From Ceratodon purpureus (taxonomy: Eukaryota > Streptophyta > Bryopsida > Pseudoditrichales > Ditrichaceae): 64,000 nt of DNA. This document shows, piece by piece, positions 44,447 to 57,200 of this stretch; the first letter of the stretch is position 1, and every line of letters begins with the position of its first letter. The notes under the pieces were generated by a model that was not told the DNA's origin, did no database searches, and worked only from the letters and a program-made list of their open reading frames with translations. Where the stretch lies: positions 14,480,517-14,544,516 of the forward strand of contig CM026426.1 of NCBI GenBank assembly GCA_014871385.1. The letters are read 5' to 3'. The translations under genes and the position numbers were made by a program.

Positions 44447-46228
44447 AATCGAGGATCGGTACAAAACATAAGTGTCCCTTAGACAAAACAAAAAGAAGGC
44501 GGAAATGAAGAAGACATTCCTCTCACCTTGAACTTAAATATCTTAAGGCATTGACTTGGCGCCCTAAGATCACGGACATTGCACCAGACACCAACATTCA
44601 TCAGACGGAATGGGATCAATAACAAGGAGATTTTCACAGGAATGCGTCAATTTTTTAATCCACCACCAAAAATATTTAAAACAATAAAACGGTAATAGGA
44701 TCAAAATGTCTTATAGTTCCCTGAATATTTTAAAAAATTCCACGGCCCAAGGTCTCAAATTCAGCTTTTAATTAGGTAACAGTCTAAGAATATTCTCAGA
44801 ATATATTAATTTTCTAATTTTTAGTGTCTAATTTTAGTAAAAAAATACTGTTTTTAGATTTTAGACCCCATTTTTTGCTCTCTGCTCTCCAAATCTCCGC
44901 TCTCTGCTCTCCACTCTCTGCTCTCCGCTCTCCGCTCTCCGCTCGCATACAAGTCTCCCTCGTTTGGCCTTTGACCTTCTCCTTTGGGCCTTCACACTAT
45001 GCCCGGCTGAAGCCCCCAACTTCATTATTTTAAGATTACTTTTCAGCCCAAAACCTTGTCCTATGGACCAAGTTCGGGACAGTTGACTGGGCTTCTCCTC
45101 TTGACTTTTCCACAGTCTGAACCAGCCCTTAGTACATTAGATGGAGGCACAAGATTTCTTATTAATGCAAGGGAGGGTAGTTTTGAATGAAAGACACCTA
45201 TACTAGCATTCAATTTGAATTTAAATCAAACTTAGTTAGATTGCCGGAGGATGGACCAATTCTAGGCTGCAAAATAGATAGAGACATGCTCGCTGAAATA
45301 TTAGAGGTAAAATTAGAGGCCTTACCTTGGAAGGGGAAAGCTAACCACCTAGTTACAAAGATAACGTAGAAACTAAGAAGCACTTGAACTATGTGATTTT
45401 AATGAGTTGACTTGACAACAATAGGATGATGATATTGACAGTGATGGCCTTAAACCATTACATGTAAAATTTGAATTCATAATTCAAACTCAAATAACCT
45501 TTGACATGCATTGCATATACAACAAGATGGGCCTAAATACAACATGGGAGAGAGTATCAACTTTTTTTACTTTTTAGAAAATGTTTTGATCAATGGGCTT
45601 GATAAAAGACATTTTGGTGGAGGCCAACCATTTTGGCTATAAATTGAATGCAAACATAAATTCACATGGTAGGCCTTCTTGAGAGGGATTAATATTTTTT
45701 GGATTGAAGGCCTATCTTGCAATCATCATTTTTATACGAGAAGGTGTGAACAAGGGGTCGTTGCTGCAAGGAGGCAGGACATTACGGCCAAGCCGGCTTG
45801 TGTTGTTCAGTTGGGTACTACATTGATTAAGATGTGAGTAAACCTTCAATAAGATTTACGGGAATTTGTTTGAGGCTATGGCGATGTGGGCTCATATAGT
45901 CCTTTAATCTTGAGAATGATAAGGAATCAACAATTGAAATTCAATAGTCTACTACATGGTTATATGAATTATAAGATCTTGTGGTCAAAATCACCCAAGG
46001 GTATGTCGTTAAGAAAAGATTGCTAGGCTGTACAAATGAGTATTTTAATATTAATTTCAAGAATCAATAGATGAAGGCCATTTCAAGGTTAAATGTAACC
46101 AACAAATCTTGGATTATGATTCAAAAATTGGTATATAGACAGTATGTTGACGGGAAAAAAGTATATCACTTCTAAATGTCAAAAAGTCCAATCGATTTGA
46201 ATGAATTCTACATTGTCACTTATTGATA

Positions 46229-46230
<2 letters not shown>
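44447..46230. other. AT-rich spacer
   Basis: A tract of CTCTGCTCTCC / CTCCGCTCTCC words at 44877-44945 is the reverse complement of the tract at 29990. Otherwise no feature and no gene. Confidence 0.45.

Positions 46231-46293
<63 letters not shown>
46231..46293. repeat. (AT)n microsatellite
   Basis: About 31 uninterrupted AT dinucleotides. Confidence 0.97.
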
Positions 46294-46295
<2 letters not shown>

Positions 46296-47064
46296 TGCTA
46301 ATATACATATTAGTATTTCTAAGCTCAACTATTGATTCTTCCTAGTTATAGTAGTTCCTGGCCTATTTTCATTGATTTTACATCAACGGATTAGAACTAG
46401 ACTTGATGTAAACCATTTGATGAAAATTTGAACTATTGATTCTTGAAGATTAAGTTTGAAATTGGAGTTTTAAAAAAAATAAATTAGTAAGCATGTATAA
46501 GCATGTGGAATAATAACTTCAGCCATCAATGATTTAACTAGAATTTTCTAATTTTAATTTAGGAAATTTAGGCTTCATCAGATAACTATGAAAGAATTCA
46601 AGTAAATGAAGAGAATCTTTGACATGAAAAGGAGCACAGAAATATTGTAAAATACATGAGAACATGATTTTTGAAAAGACATCCAAATGAGGAGAGTAGA
46701 AGGTTCTGGCTTCTAAGACAAAATGCAATTAAACGGCCAAGAATATAGTAAGTCACGTATATTGCATGAAATCTTTGATAAATGAATCAATGTGTTTATA
46801 AGGGGAAACACAATGGATCTGCCATTTTACCTTTGGCGAAAACAAGTGGATATTAACACGACAGATGAAATAAAGTCTACTTACTTTGTTTTGAGAAGAA
46901 ACATTATGATATAATTGTCTAGCTTATGAATTGCTAAAGCTCCAAAACATGTCTTGATAATTAATTTTAATTTGTTGAAGAAAAGAGCGATGGTAGAAGG
47001 AAAGATGAAACTCTGATGCAGTGTCCCAAGAGACTCCTTGAGATTGGTGAAGACGCCCTTAAAC
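46294..47064. other. AT-rich spacer
   Basis: No coding sequence or repeat of note seen. Confidence 0.4.
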
Positions 47065-47165
47065 CTCTATCCTACATAGAGTAGGGAAATCTTTTCTTCA
47101 TAGAGTAGAAACTCAAGGGAGATACCCTATGAAGAAAAGTTTTCCCTACTCTATGTAGGATAGAG
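47065..47165. repeat. Inverted repeat (fold-back), 39-bp arms
   Basis: 47065-47103 (CTCTATCCTACATAGAGTAG...) is the near-perfect reverse complement of 47127-47165, with a 23-bp loop. Each arm also holds a small internal palindrome (CTCTATCCTACATAGAG). It could be a very small MITE or a cruciform-forming site. Confidence 0.85.
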
Positions 47166-48649
47166 ATTTCTTGCCGTTCAAAACCTCCCAAAAAGGTGAG
47201 TATTACCTTCTAACCATCATGCACTAAATTCCATGTACTAACATTGGCTTAACTGCCATGTCAAGACAACTATGTGTTTTATCTAGTGTGGCTAAGAGTG
47301 TAAGACTTGCGGATATAAGGTTGTGATTGGTGTATTTTCCTTATGGATGTAGGTTCATTGTAGATTAAGGAAAATATATTGAAATTGCTCATAGATTAAG
47401 TTTTATCGATTGTTTTAGTAGTAGTACTAGAGATAAGACCATGACAATGACAATTTCAAAGTTAAGGAAAACATAATAAATTCGCCTTTTAATACAAAGA
47501 TTTCCATGTGCTTTATAATATCTTCTTAAAACATCAAATTGATATGATATATCTATACAATTCTGCATATGCAATTACTCTAAAGTACCAACTACTCCTC
47601 TCTACAATATATACCGCTAAAACAAACAGAGGGAGAATGAGGGTGAAAAGCCTTCTAATCCTCTTTTTCACCTTTGTTACCACATTGACCACTAGCCAAT
47701 CTAAATATGCGTTTTTCATCCAATAGTCAAAAATCTCATTGAAAATGGTCTTCATCAACCTAGTCCAAGATCAATTTACTTTTACATTGCAATCACTATC
47801 TAATTTCCACCATGTAGTTAATGTTTTTATCATAACGCGTCAGTGATTGATCACATTTACAACATTGTAATAGTTGACTAATTCTAAATTATTGGACCAA
47901 CTAATAACCAATTAATATTATTTCATTTTTATTATCTTCTTTCTCTAAATTGAAAGTTTAATAGTATTTAAAACAACTTCAGATGTAAAAGATTTATAGC
48001 CTTTAAAGCTTGTGAAACAAATAATTTTTGATTAAGATAAATTTCAATTAAAATCTAAAGTAGAGTTTTCACAGATTAAACACCTCGAAAGGGGTGTTTG
48101 GTGCTATTTAAGAGTCAAGACCGCACCCTTAATACCTTTTGTATTAAACGTATCTTCAATGTGATAAATATTTATAGATTCTTTTCATCAAAAAATAAAA
48201 ATAAGTTATATACTAGTCCAACCAATCCTACATGTAATTCTATATCCCAGCCACTAGTTAATGAAGAAGCTGTGGTTCCTATCCTTAATGCTCCAACTAC
48301 TCCACTGTTGTTGATTGTTGGTTAAATTAGTGCTATTTTAATTCTAGATGGTGGTTGTATTTTAAGGGTGCGTATCTAAATGGAGAGGGGTAGTGCAACT
48401 AGGTGGTATTGAGAAGAATAATTTTCCTTAGTAGTTCTATTTTGAGCCAATCTTAAGGGAAGTTAGCCCACTAGTCTTCAAAATGCCAAGTTAAACTATC
48501 CATTGGAAGCATTAAACAAGCCTCTGAAACCCTCCGTTCATCTATAAAAAACTATTTTTTCCCTTTAGATTGAGCAAATTAGATGCAAAGAGAGTCAAAC
48601 ACGCATAGTGACTATCTAACTAGTCTTCAAAATGGCCTTCTAATGCTTT
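47166..48649. other. AT-rich spacer
   Basis: Only short frames on either strand; nothing I can support as a gene. Confidence 0.4.
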
Positions 48650-48950
48650 CACTACAAGAAAACATGGTCTATAGCAACGTCTAGGCCGCTGCTGGATACA
48701 CTGAAAACAAGGCCTATTGTAGTATCCGAAACGTCATTTTAGCCACGCCCAAGACGTTACATTGAAGGTATGACGCCTGGGGAGATGTTTTAGCAACACC
48801 ATTTTAGGAAACGCATAGAAAACAAGAACGACTGCGCGGGGGTCGCAGACAAGGGGACTTAGTGCGTCCAAGCTGAACCGCTCATATGAGACTTTGAAAC
48901 GCCATTGCCCAAAGTAAAAGTTGGGTTTGGAGGCAATCGTCAATTTCTCT
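48650..48950 (+). mobile_element. CACTA-type terminus (partial element)
   Basis: CACTACAAGAAAACATGG followed by ATAGCAACGTC is the classic end of plant CACTA (CMC/EnSpm) elements. It is followed by subterminal repeats rich in AACGTC, ACGCC and AACACC. No matching opposite end was found downstream, so only one terminus is claimed and its right limit is approximate. Confidence 0.6.
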
Positions 48951-49820
48951 CGTTAACACTACGTGAAATTTTTGGTGGTTTCATCTTGATGAATGGGGTT
49001 CATACGGAGCACTTTGTTTCAACTCTGTTTATTCATTCTGAATATTATTTATGCAACGAATGTGCCCTGCTAGTAACTGGTGCATTTGAATTCTCATGCA
49101 TGGCCGGGACGGAGTTCATGATGCTCATTTACAACAAAATTATCCATTAACAATTCTAACATTTACTTCACATATATTCCCCGCATTTATCGAGAGTCAT
49201 GCTTTTAACACCTCTGTTTATAGAACCAGACGCAAAGTATTGCTGATTTTGGTACTTTACAATAAGTTACATTAGTGTGACTTTTTAATTAAAACTGGTT
49301 AATTCAGGTAATTACATGTGGTTGTGGTGTGGCAAGTGTTGGTGCACTCGTCATACACGTAATATCCAATTTTGCTTTATTATCTCTTCCATGGAAAAAG
49401 TTTTATATCCAAATTACAATTCAATCCTTAATATTGGAAACTGAAGATTAAAAAGAGATCAGGATTATGCACAGGTTTCCTTTCACAATTACGTGGAGAA
49501 TCCTACAAAGAGAGAAGTAATTTAAAAAAAAAAAATAGGAAAATTGTATACACATGGTTATAGGTTGCACTCGCCCACTAGCCACCTTGTGCCAACTTTA
49601 GACTCATGCAGATCATAGCAGTTCAATTTTAGTGTTCATTAAACAAGATTGGTTTACAGCTTCGACGTTTAAAACATGTATTCTAGTATCCTGTATAAAA
49701 TATGTACAAATACTCAATTCTAAAGCAACCAATGCCTACGTCTTCCTACAACTTCAAAAATCTCCACATTCCGCTCAAATCTGGGAACTACTTTTCCTAC
49801 AGACTTTCCTCTGCGTACTA
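48951..49820. other. AT-rich spacer
   Basis: No gene supported; only short open frames lie here. Confidence 0.4.
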
Positions 49821-49947
49821 GATAATGGAGGTGAGGTCCCCTGCTACCGGTGGTAGCGGGGAGACCTCGCATGGCGGAGCCGCGTGGCGGCGACGACGCG
49901 AGGTCGACCGGCTACCACCGGTCGCAGGGGACCTCACCTCCATTATC
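49821..49947. repeat. Large fold-back hairpin
   Basis: Arms 49821-49857 and 49911-49947 are 37 bp long with one mismatch (GATAATGGAGGTGAGGTCCC...). The loop itself contains a further inverted pair (ACCTCGC / GCGAGGT). A second, outer inverted pair joins 49950-49977 (CGTAGTTGCCGGGAGGGCTG) with 50127-50153. It is GC-rich in an AT-rich setting, which suggests an inserted element. Confidence 0.85.
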
Positions 49948-50188
49948 GTACGTAGTTGCCGGGAGGGCTGGTCTCGCGGACAGCTGGTCTGCCTTGTATC
50001 TGCATTGATCTCATATTTTTTGGTCCTCTTTCCTGTTGATATCAAATTCTTTGGTCCTCTATGCGATGAGACACTTCTACCTTGTGATAGTTAACCTGCT
50101 CTCAACTAATCAGGAGTCGAATACTTTGCGAGACCAGCCCTCACGGCAACTACGGGTACCTCATCCGGGCCTACTATTTATAGTGCCT

Positions 50189-50420
50189 GGGGGGAAGCAT
50201 GGTAAAGTGGACCACAAAAGTGCTTAGCTCATTGTCAATTTCAGCCATTCTTGCAAACACTAGAAAAAGTGGCATCATCATTTTTGGCATGTTGAAAAAA
50301 AGTTTGGATATGGAAAATAGACTTGGTTGTAAAGAGCTTGGGGAAATTCCGGACGGATGCGTGGCTTTTACGATGTCGAACGAGAAGCGCAAAGTGGGAC
50401 AAAGTGAAAGCCGTCATTTG
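50189..50420 (-). mobile_element. Partial relative of the 43.2-kb TIR element
   Basis: Begins GGGGGGAAGCATGGTAAAGT and follows the inverted right end of the 43.2-kb element (GTGGACCACAAAAGTGCTTA, then CTCATTG, CAATTTCAGCC and AGTGGCATC). Similarity fades after about 100-230 bp. No second terminus was seen. Confidence 0.6.
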
Positions 50421-51287
50421 AAAAAGTGATAAGAAGATGGGGAATTTTGTTCAGAAATCACTTTTGGTTTCGACGACACCTCTGTTTCTTAATTGCAGTT
50501 GTAGAAATGGCCATGACGAATTCAATGGCGGATTTGGGTGGGGTAAAAGTATCTCAAACACGTTTTCGGAGACCTATCTTCCGTGAAACTTTTTGGGGTC
50601 TTAATGGCAATTATCGTGACATTAGAATATATTTCCGGACAGATTTTGATGAAATTGAGGTGGCGCAAAAAAAAAAAGGGAAAACAAATTAAATCCAAAA
50701 TTACAGTTACACTTGATATTCACGTTGGAGAAAGTGGAAAGGGGTCGCAAGTGCCTTAACGGGATGCGACGTAGTAACCGGTAGTTGAGCTACACTTTGG
50801 GAACGTCCTCCGTTTCCCGTGCATGCGAATGATGTCGTACGTGCGAGGTTACAGTCCTCGGTTGGGGGCTGCAAATGGTTTAGGTCGTTTCATTATGGAT
50901 TGGCTTGAATCAAATCCGTGTAGGGACTGCCATGTCGAAGATCACCGAAATTGGTCAGTGAGCGGGAGTAAATGTGATGTAGAAGCGGGAATCATTGAGG
51001 AAAGATATCGGCTTGGGAAGGAATCCTAATCTGGGGGGTGGTTCAGAACTTCGATGATGTTGCTGTGCGGGGCTGCGAAGTTTGCAAACTGCAATTAGGG
51101 CTTTACTCCGACCCTAGGGTTCGTCGGTAGGGAGCACTCCGAGAATCGTCGTGATTGACGTGATCTGCAGAAAATGCAAAATCCACAAGATCAGAACGTG
51201 GTTGCAAAGATGGGGTACCGTCGCGCATCGATGAGAACCTGCAGCGTGGCGCCGGGCACATGAAAAAACTATTGTGAAGGTTTAGGG
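50421..51287. other. Spacer left of the CACTA-like element
   Basis: Short plus-strand frames at 50426-50692 and 50823-51029 lack recognisable domains. No gene called. Confidence 0.35.
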
Positions 51288-53658
51288 TTTCACTAAGCCA
51301 GAGATGCGTCAAAGATAACGCCGTTTAACGCGGTTTTTTAACGCGGTTTAACGTGGATTTTTTTACTAGTCCAAAGTGACGCGCATTGTCACATAGGTCT
51401 GTTGATTATGACGCGGCGCGTCATGGCACGTTAAAACGTTTTAACGTGCGCACGTCATCTTTGTTAAACCACGTTACTCGGAATAGCCAGAAGTTACCTG
51501 GGGTCAATAAATCAAGGGAGTTACTTTTTGCCACGTGAGCATTTCCCGTTGTTTTTCATTCCACGTTGGAGTTTACGTGGATATTTCCCTCCATTGTCCA
51601 TTCCACGTCAGATATAGCGTGGCAGTTGACGTGGCACTTGATTTCAATGGTTGAGATGGTGACACGTGTCATGATCATGGATCGGAGAATATTCGCGGAT
51701 GCGTTTATGGTGTTGAGTTTTGTATGTTTACAGAAACGGTTTATGTTGACAGTTTTTGTGTGTTTACGTAAACGTAGTGTGACGTGTTTTGTATGTTTAC
51801 GTAAACGTAGTATGGACGTTCATCATAAAGTGTTTGGACGCTGATAAATGCATGTGTCACGTATTTGAATGCGTTTTGAAAAACGCATTTAAATCGAAGT
51901 TGACGTTTGCAGCGTCAACTCTTTGTAACATTAAAGTGGATTTTGGGTGTTCACTGAAACGCAATTTAATGTTTATCCGGACGCATAGCTCATGATCATT
52001 ACGACACATACAATCACTATTGAACGTAAGCAATAACGTTGTGTAACACAAGAGAACGTCATTCAAAACGCAAACGAAGCGTCAATTAAAACACAATTAA
52101 ACACGCTATAACTTTTTTGATAAAATGTTTTGTCATTCAAATACTAAATACATAAAGTCTACCTTTACATTGCGATAGCATACAGCTTTCTACCAAAATG
52201 AGCTCGTCCACTTCTTGGAGGTGCGATTGGCATGTAGAAGACGCAAACAGTGCGTACATCCCAGGAGGCTCACGTTAGATTCTTCTTAATCTACACAGCC
52301 CACGTGATCAAGCCAATAGTGAAGTCACAGCAACAAATCAGCCAAACAATCCCATCTGAAGGTTTAGTATCAAGAAGCTCATACCCATTTAAAAGGTTTT
52401 CACCGGCACTGTTGCATTCTGTCCCAGCAATTTCTCCAAACCCCCAACTTCTTCCTGTATACACAATTGCGTCATCATTAGGATAGAGGAAAGTAATGGC
52501 CTCATGAAAGACCCTTATTCAACTTCTACACTTTCACACACTCACACACATTCCTAGCTCCACACTCATACACACACCCACACACACTCCTAGCTCCAGC
52601 TGAAACACCCAGATAGAGAAAAAAAGAGTCAATCCTCACTCCAAAACCCCCTCAAAAACCTAGCCGCCAAACCCTAGCCGCCAAACCTTAGCCGCCAACC
52701 CTAGCTGCCTTCATTTTTTGTAATACATTTGAACGCACTTTATGTTACAAGAAACGCACTTCCCATAACAAGAAACGCACTTTCTGACCCAAGAAACGCA
52801 TGCGTCACTGTTAACAGCCTCCTAGACTCCCAAATAAAATATTGCAGGTCAAATCTTAAATTCCACGTCACCAAATTTCTCCACGCACACGTTCCACGTC
52901 TGCGCACGCATTCCACGTCAGATATGTTCATACGTTTTTTGTAACACATCTTAACGCACTCTCTGTCACAAGAAACGCGCGCGTCAATATTGACAGCCCC
53001 CTCAGAGCTCTCAATCATTGCTTGACCGATCAAACCCTAAACCTTCTACGTCAGCCTATCACCCTACAACGCATTCCATGTCAGCACAGTCATTCCACGT
53101 CAGTCTTCTCGGTACGTTTTTTTTAACACACTTGGACGTGGCGCATGTTACCTGTAACGCCTCAATGTTATAAGAAACGCGCTGCTCAGGATACTACTAT
53201 GGTCAACCATAGTCAAAACTACCTTCCACGTCAGCCATTGACTCTTCAAGCATTCCACGTCAGCGCACTCATTCCACGTCAGTCAATGTGTTACGTTTTT
53301 TTTAAATCATTTTAACGTAGCACCTGTTAAGATAAACGTCCTCCCTGTTATAAGAAACGTGCTGACGTGGAGACTTACTATATTTAGTCTTATCTAAAGT
53401 TCCTTGAGGTAAAAAAGTAGATGAAAAAATTACTGTCCAACAGGAACGTGCCCGTTTAATTTAACGTGATGCCATTATTTTGAACGTATAAATTCTATTC
53501 GCGTTTCACCCATATCCTCTTTGACACAGTGACGTTATTGGTGACTTTTTCACGTTAAAACGCTTGACGCGCGCCACGTTTAATTGGATATTTTTTCCAC
53601 ACTAATTCAAGATAGTGTGAATTTACGTCAAGTTTGACGCATCTCTGGCTTGGTGTTT
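51288..53658. mobile_element. Non-autonomous CACTA-like element, 2365 bp
   Basis: The element (51291-53655) has 23-bp terminal inverted repeats starting CACTAAGCCAGAGATGCG (one mismatch: the right end reads CACCAAGCC). A 3-bp duplication TTT lies on each side (51288-51290, 53656-53658). Short TIRs starting CACTA with a 3-bp duplication are diagnostic of the CMC/EnSpm superfamily. The interior is filled with subterminal-type words (AACGCACT, CCACGTCA, TTAACG, AAACGC) on both strands. No transposase is encoded; the short frames inside are repeat artefacts. Confidence 0.8.
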
Positions 53659-54262
53659 TGAGAGAAGGGTGAAGGAGGATGGTGCCAGGTATGTGGGCTC
53701 GAGTAGCGATAGGGCACGAACTGTGGAGGGGACCTGCGCAATCCTCGAAGATGAATCGAAGAGAAGGGTCTACAATTTCGAGGTTCGGCACTTGATGTGT
53801 TTCTTGCGGTTTAGGGTTTCGAAGCTCAGGAGACATGATTTGCTGATGCATGGTTTGTATACGGGAGGAACGGATAGTATTGTGAAAGAAGAATCTACAC
53901 TCACATGTAGCGGTTTTTTTTAATGGATTGTGGATTTTTTTGTCCGTTCTTTATGACGCATAATATGTCACAATCGCGGATTCACTGAGGGACTGATAGT
54001 CTACAAGATCTGAGAGTCAGAAATATGTTAGGGTGATCGTCCATGGGAATGGTGATTTTGGTTCTACATTATTTGCATCGTTTCTGCTTTTGAAGTCAAC
54101 TAAATTGATTCTACAGCATATAACTTCAGGGCGTTATTTCCGCATAAGACTGAGAACGCCACAGGAATTGTGCGGGGACCCTGAAGAGTTCATTTGGAGT
54201 TAAATTACTGTAGGAGTTCATCTTAGAAGGGCAACTTAAAAGTATATCTAATTTAAACAGAA
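53659..54262. other. Possible 5' exons of the 54-60 kb transposon
   Basis: A plus-strand frame at 53669-53923 shows no domain; it may belong to the transposase gene downstream or to an interrupted locus. Not called. Confidence 0.3.
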
Positions 54263-57200
54263 ATGCCCAACAGTTCCTCTGGGACCACCATCGGGTCCAC
54301 GGAAGCAATGGAAAGAGCGCTGGGTTTAAGGAGTGAGGAAACAGTAGCCATCGGTAGCAGCAATCTAGAACAAGACGTCTTGCTCCAGCTGGGCGTGAAT
54401 GTGCCTGAAAAGAAAGAGCGGGCAGGGAAACTTAGTATAGAGGGAGAGAAAAGTAAAACAGAAGCGAGGAAAAGGAGTTTGAGGGACATGCTCGTCCTCT
54501 CCAGAGTCATCCTCGAAAAAGCCGTAGCTCTTAAGGTTGAGATGGAAAAAGTATTAGACAGCACAGCGGAGGACCTCGACAATAGTGCACTGCTGAAGAG
54601 GTAAAGATCACCCGCCCTCGTGAACTTCATCCTGTCGATATAATTCCAGGACCTCCTCTTCTTGGAGCACTTACAAAGTACAATTCATTAGTCCGACTAG
54701 CTAAAGATGCGCGTCACCGATTCGCCATTTGCATAAGATTGTGAGCTTTGCTCATCAATCACTAAACCAACCGGGTCTTAACAACGATGTTGATTTCAAA
54801 GTAATTGGTACCCTCACTCTGAAATGGTTAAGATGTTTTGTATGATTCTGGAGTACACATGATTGCGTAGAATATGTGTGCACTGTGACGAGAGACTGAG
54901 TTCTGATTGTAACAAAATGTGCAGGTACAAAGTGGGGTGGGTACAGAACATGCACTACAGTAGACTATAGCTCACATGGAAAGAGCAGGTGAAATGAGGT
55001 GGCACTACTTGGAAGCTCATCGCCAACCCGCTTCCACATGAAGCCTGAACTTCACAGCTCAGGACTCCCTCATGGTAGCGTCCATTTGATTTCAGAACTT
55101 TGAATATGGTTACGAGCAGCTTCTGCAAGTAGAACTTAATGACCGACACTTACTTGGTGGATTAAATCCAAACTCAGCAGGTCCCATTGAGACATGGTGA
55201 TTTCCTGTAGGCAGGTAGCTTTGCATATCATGTGAATGTTTTATGTACTTTTGGTTCCACGTCTTAGTCGGAACATTGTTGGCGTCTGACGAGATTTGGT
55301 AACTTCCACATTTCTCCACTTTCTCGCGACGGCTTGCATGAGGTGGCCGGATTTCACACTGTCACAGTGGTTCAGAACTAAATGTTGACCCTGTGAATCT
55401 CAAAGGTATGACATTACGGACTGCTAAATTTGAATGCGAAAAATGTGGTGTAGGTTACTGCCCTGTATCGTCAGTCTAGGAGTCGTCAAAATTCTCTTTG
55501 TGAATATTCATGGTGTCTCTGTTCTGATTTCTTTATACCTGGGTGAGGCTGCACAGGATGTGCTAGCCAGAGCAAAGAACCAGGACATGTTCGGCTGTTG
55601 CATGTCCAGGAATTTTAAGTGAGTGGCAAAGACTGCTCTGTGGTTGCAGCACCTCCCGGCAACGAGGTGAGAATTGACAGAAGACCCCAGCCTGGTCTGT
55701 CGATCTACATGCAACCTAATCGGAACAGCGCAATTTGTTAGGTATGCTGTGCAGCTGGTTCATTGTATGTGTTGTATTCATGGCGTAACGGTAGGTTGGT
55801 CTCTAAATCTGGAACGTGAATGTTTGCAGGGATGGGGAACAAGAGAAAACAGATTGCGAGGGCGCCTATACCGCAACGGAGAGAGATGAGGGCGGAGCGA
55901 TTCCAACGGAGGGAGGTTGAAATTCTGCTTGAAGCTGAGCAGGAAAGGCTTCGGGAACTCAGGTGCGTATTGCAAATGTGGAGTTGGGGTACTTCAGGGT
56001 CTCCGCAAAATACATGTGGCGTTCTCAGTCTTGTGCGAATGGATCACAACAGTTTGAAAATTACTCAACTGTAGGATCAGTTTGGTTGACTTTGAAATCA
56101 TAATTTATGGATGGGCCTTCCGTGGCTCACTTTGCGTGCTGAACAGAGCCCAGCAGAAATGGGATCATCACCGACTAATGGAGACTGCGTGCGCAGGCAG
56201 ATGAGATCGAGGGTGGAATGCTTGACAACGGCAGCGGAGAGGGACCTTCCCACGTACAGGGTGAGGAGGAACAGGTTAATTTGGAGCATCCTTTTGGAGG
56301 GTGATGACGTGCACAACAGTGCAACGATGGAAAGTGGCCCAGGACAGTCAAGCGGGGCAGAGTCGGTACCGGAGAATGTTGTCTTGACTCAGGATACGGA
56401 GTCTGGAGGACATAACACCGATGACATTGACCGGGAAAGGGTGACAATTCGAAACCGGAAGTGCTCCTGGGCGGCTTCAAAGGGAGTGGAGATTTGGGCG
56501 CGCATCTTGGATAACACGGACTTCTCTGAAGAGGAGAAGAGAATGGTGTTTCATCGCTGGTTATCTCATGAACGCATTCGAGCTCTGGACCCCGAAGTGT
56601 CCACGGGTGTTCAGAAGGTGCGCTCCGTGGCTACCACATTGGGACAGAGCCTAAGAGGGGCATTGCAGACCATACGGTCCACTTGCATTGAGGGGAAGTC
56701 AAAGGTGAGGAATATTGTATTGACAGCCGCGGTGTCGAGGGGCGATTCACAGCGAAAGATTTGCAAGGCACTCGGCGCGTCATGATATCTAGTTCGTAAA
56801 GCCTACCAACGACGTGCTGAAGTGGATGAGACCGGGGAAAATCTCTGGGCCGGGGGGGACAGAAAAAGACGGAGCGACTGCCTGAGTGCGCATGATCAGA
56901 CTGGAGTCTGTGGCTGGTGGGAGACGGAAACAACGGTTTCGCCTAATAAGCGAGATGTGAAGAGGCGTCGGATTGGAGTTAAGGAGCATGAAACTCACGC
57001 AACCCATTATTTGCAAGTTTCGCAGGTAAACCAGGCACGCGTCAACACCAGGTTATCTAGTTTCCCAATGCAGATGCTGCAGAGTCAGTTCATTAGTAGC
57101 ACTGTGATCCGAATGTGAGTTGGGCATGACCTTGACTGTGATGGTCTCGTTGATTGGGCCACGTAAGTGCGGCATAGAGAGCAATGGCTACTGCGTTAGT

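Noticed and set aside
51566..53033. Short ORFs inside the 51.3-53.7 kb element
   Set aside because: They consist of the repeated AACGC / ACGTCA words of the element and have no domain.
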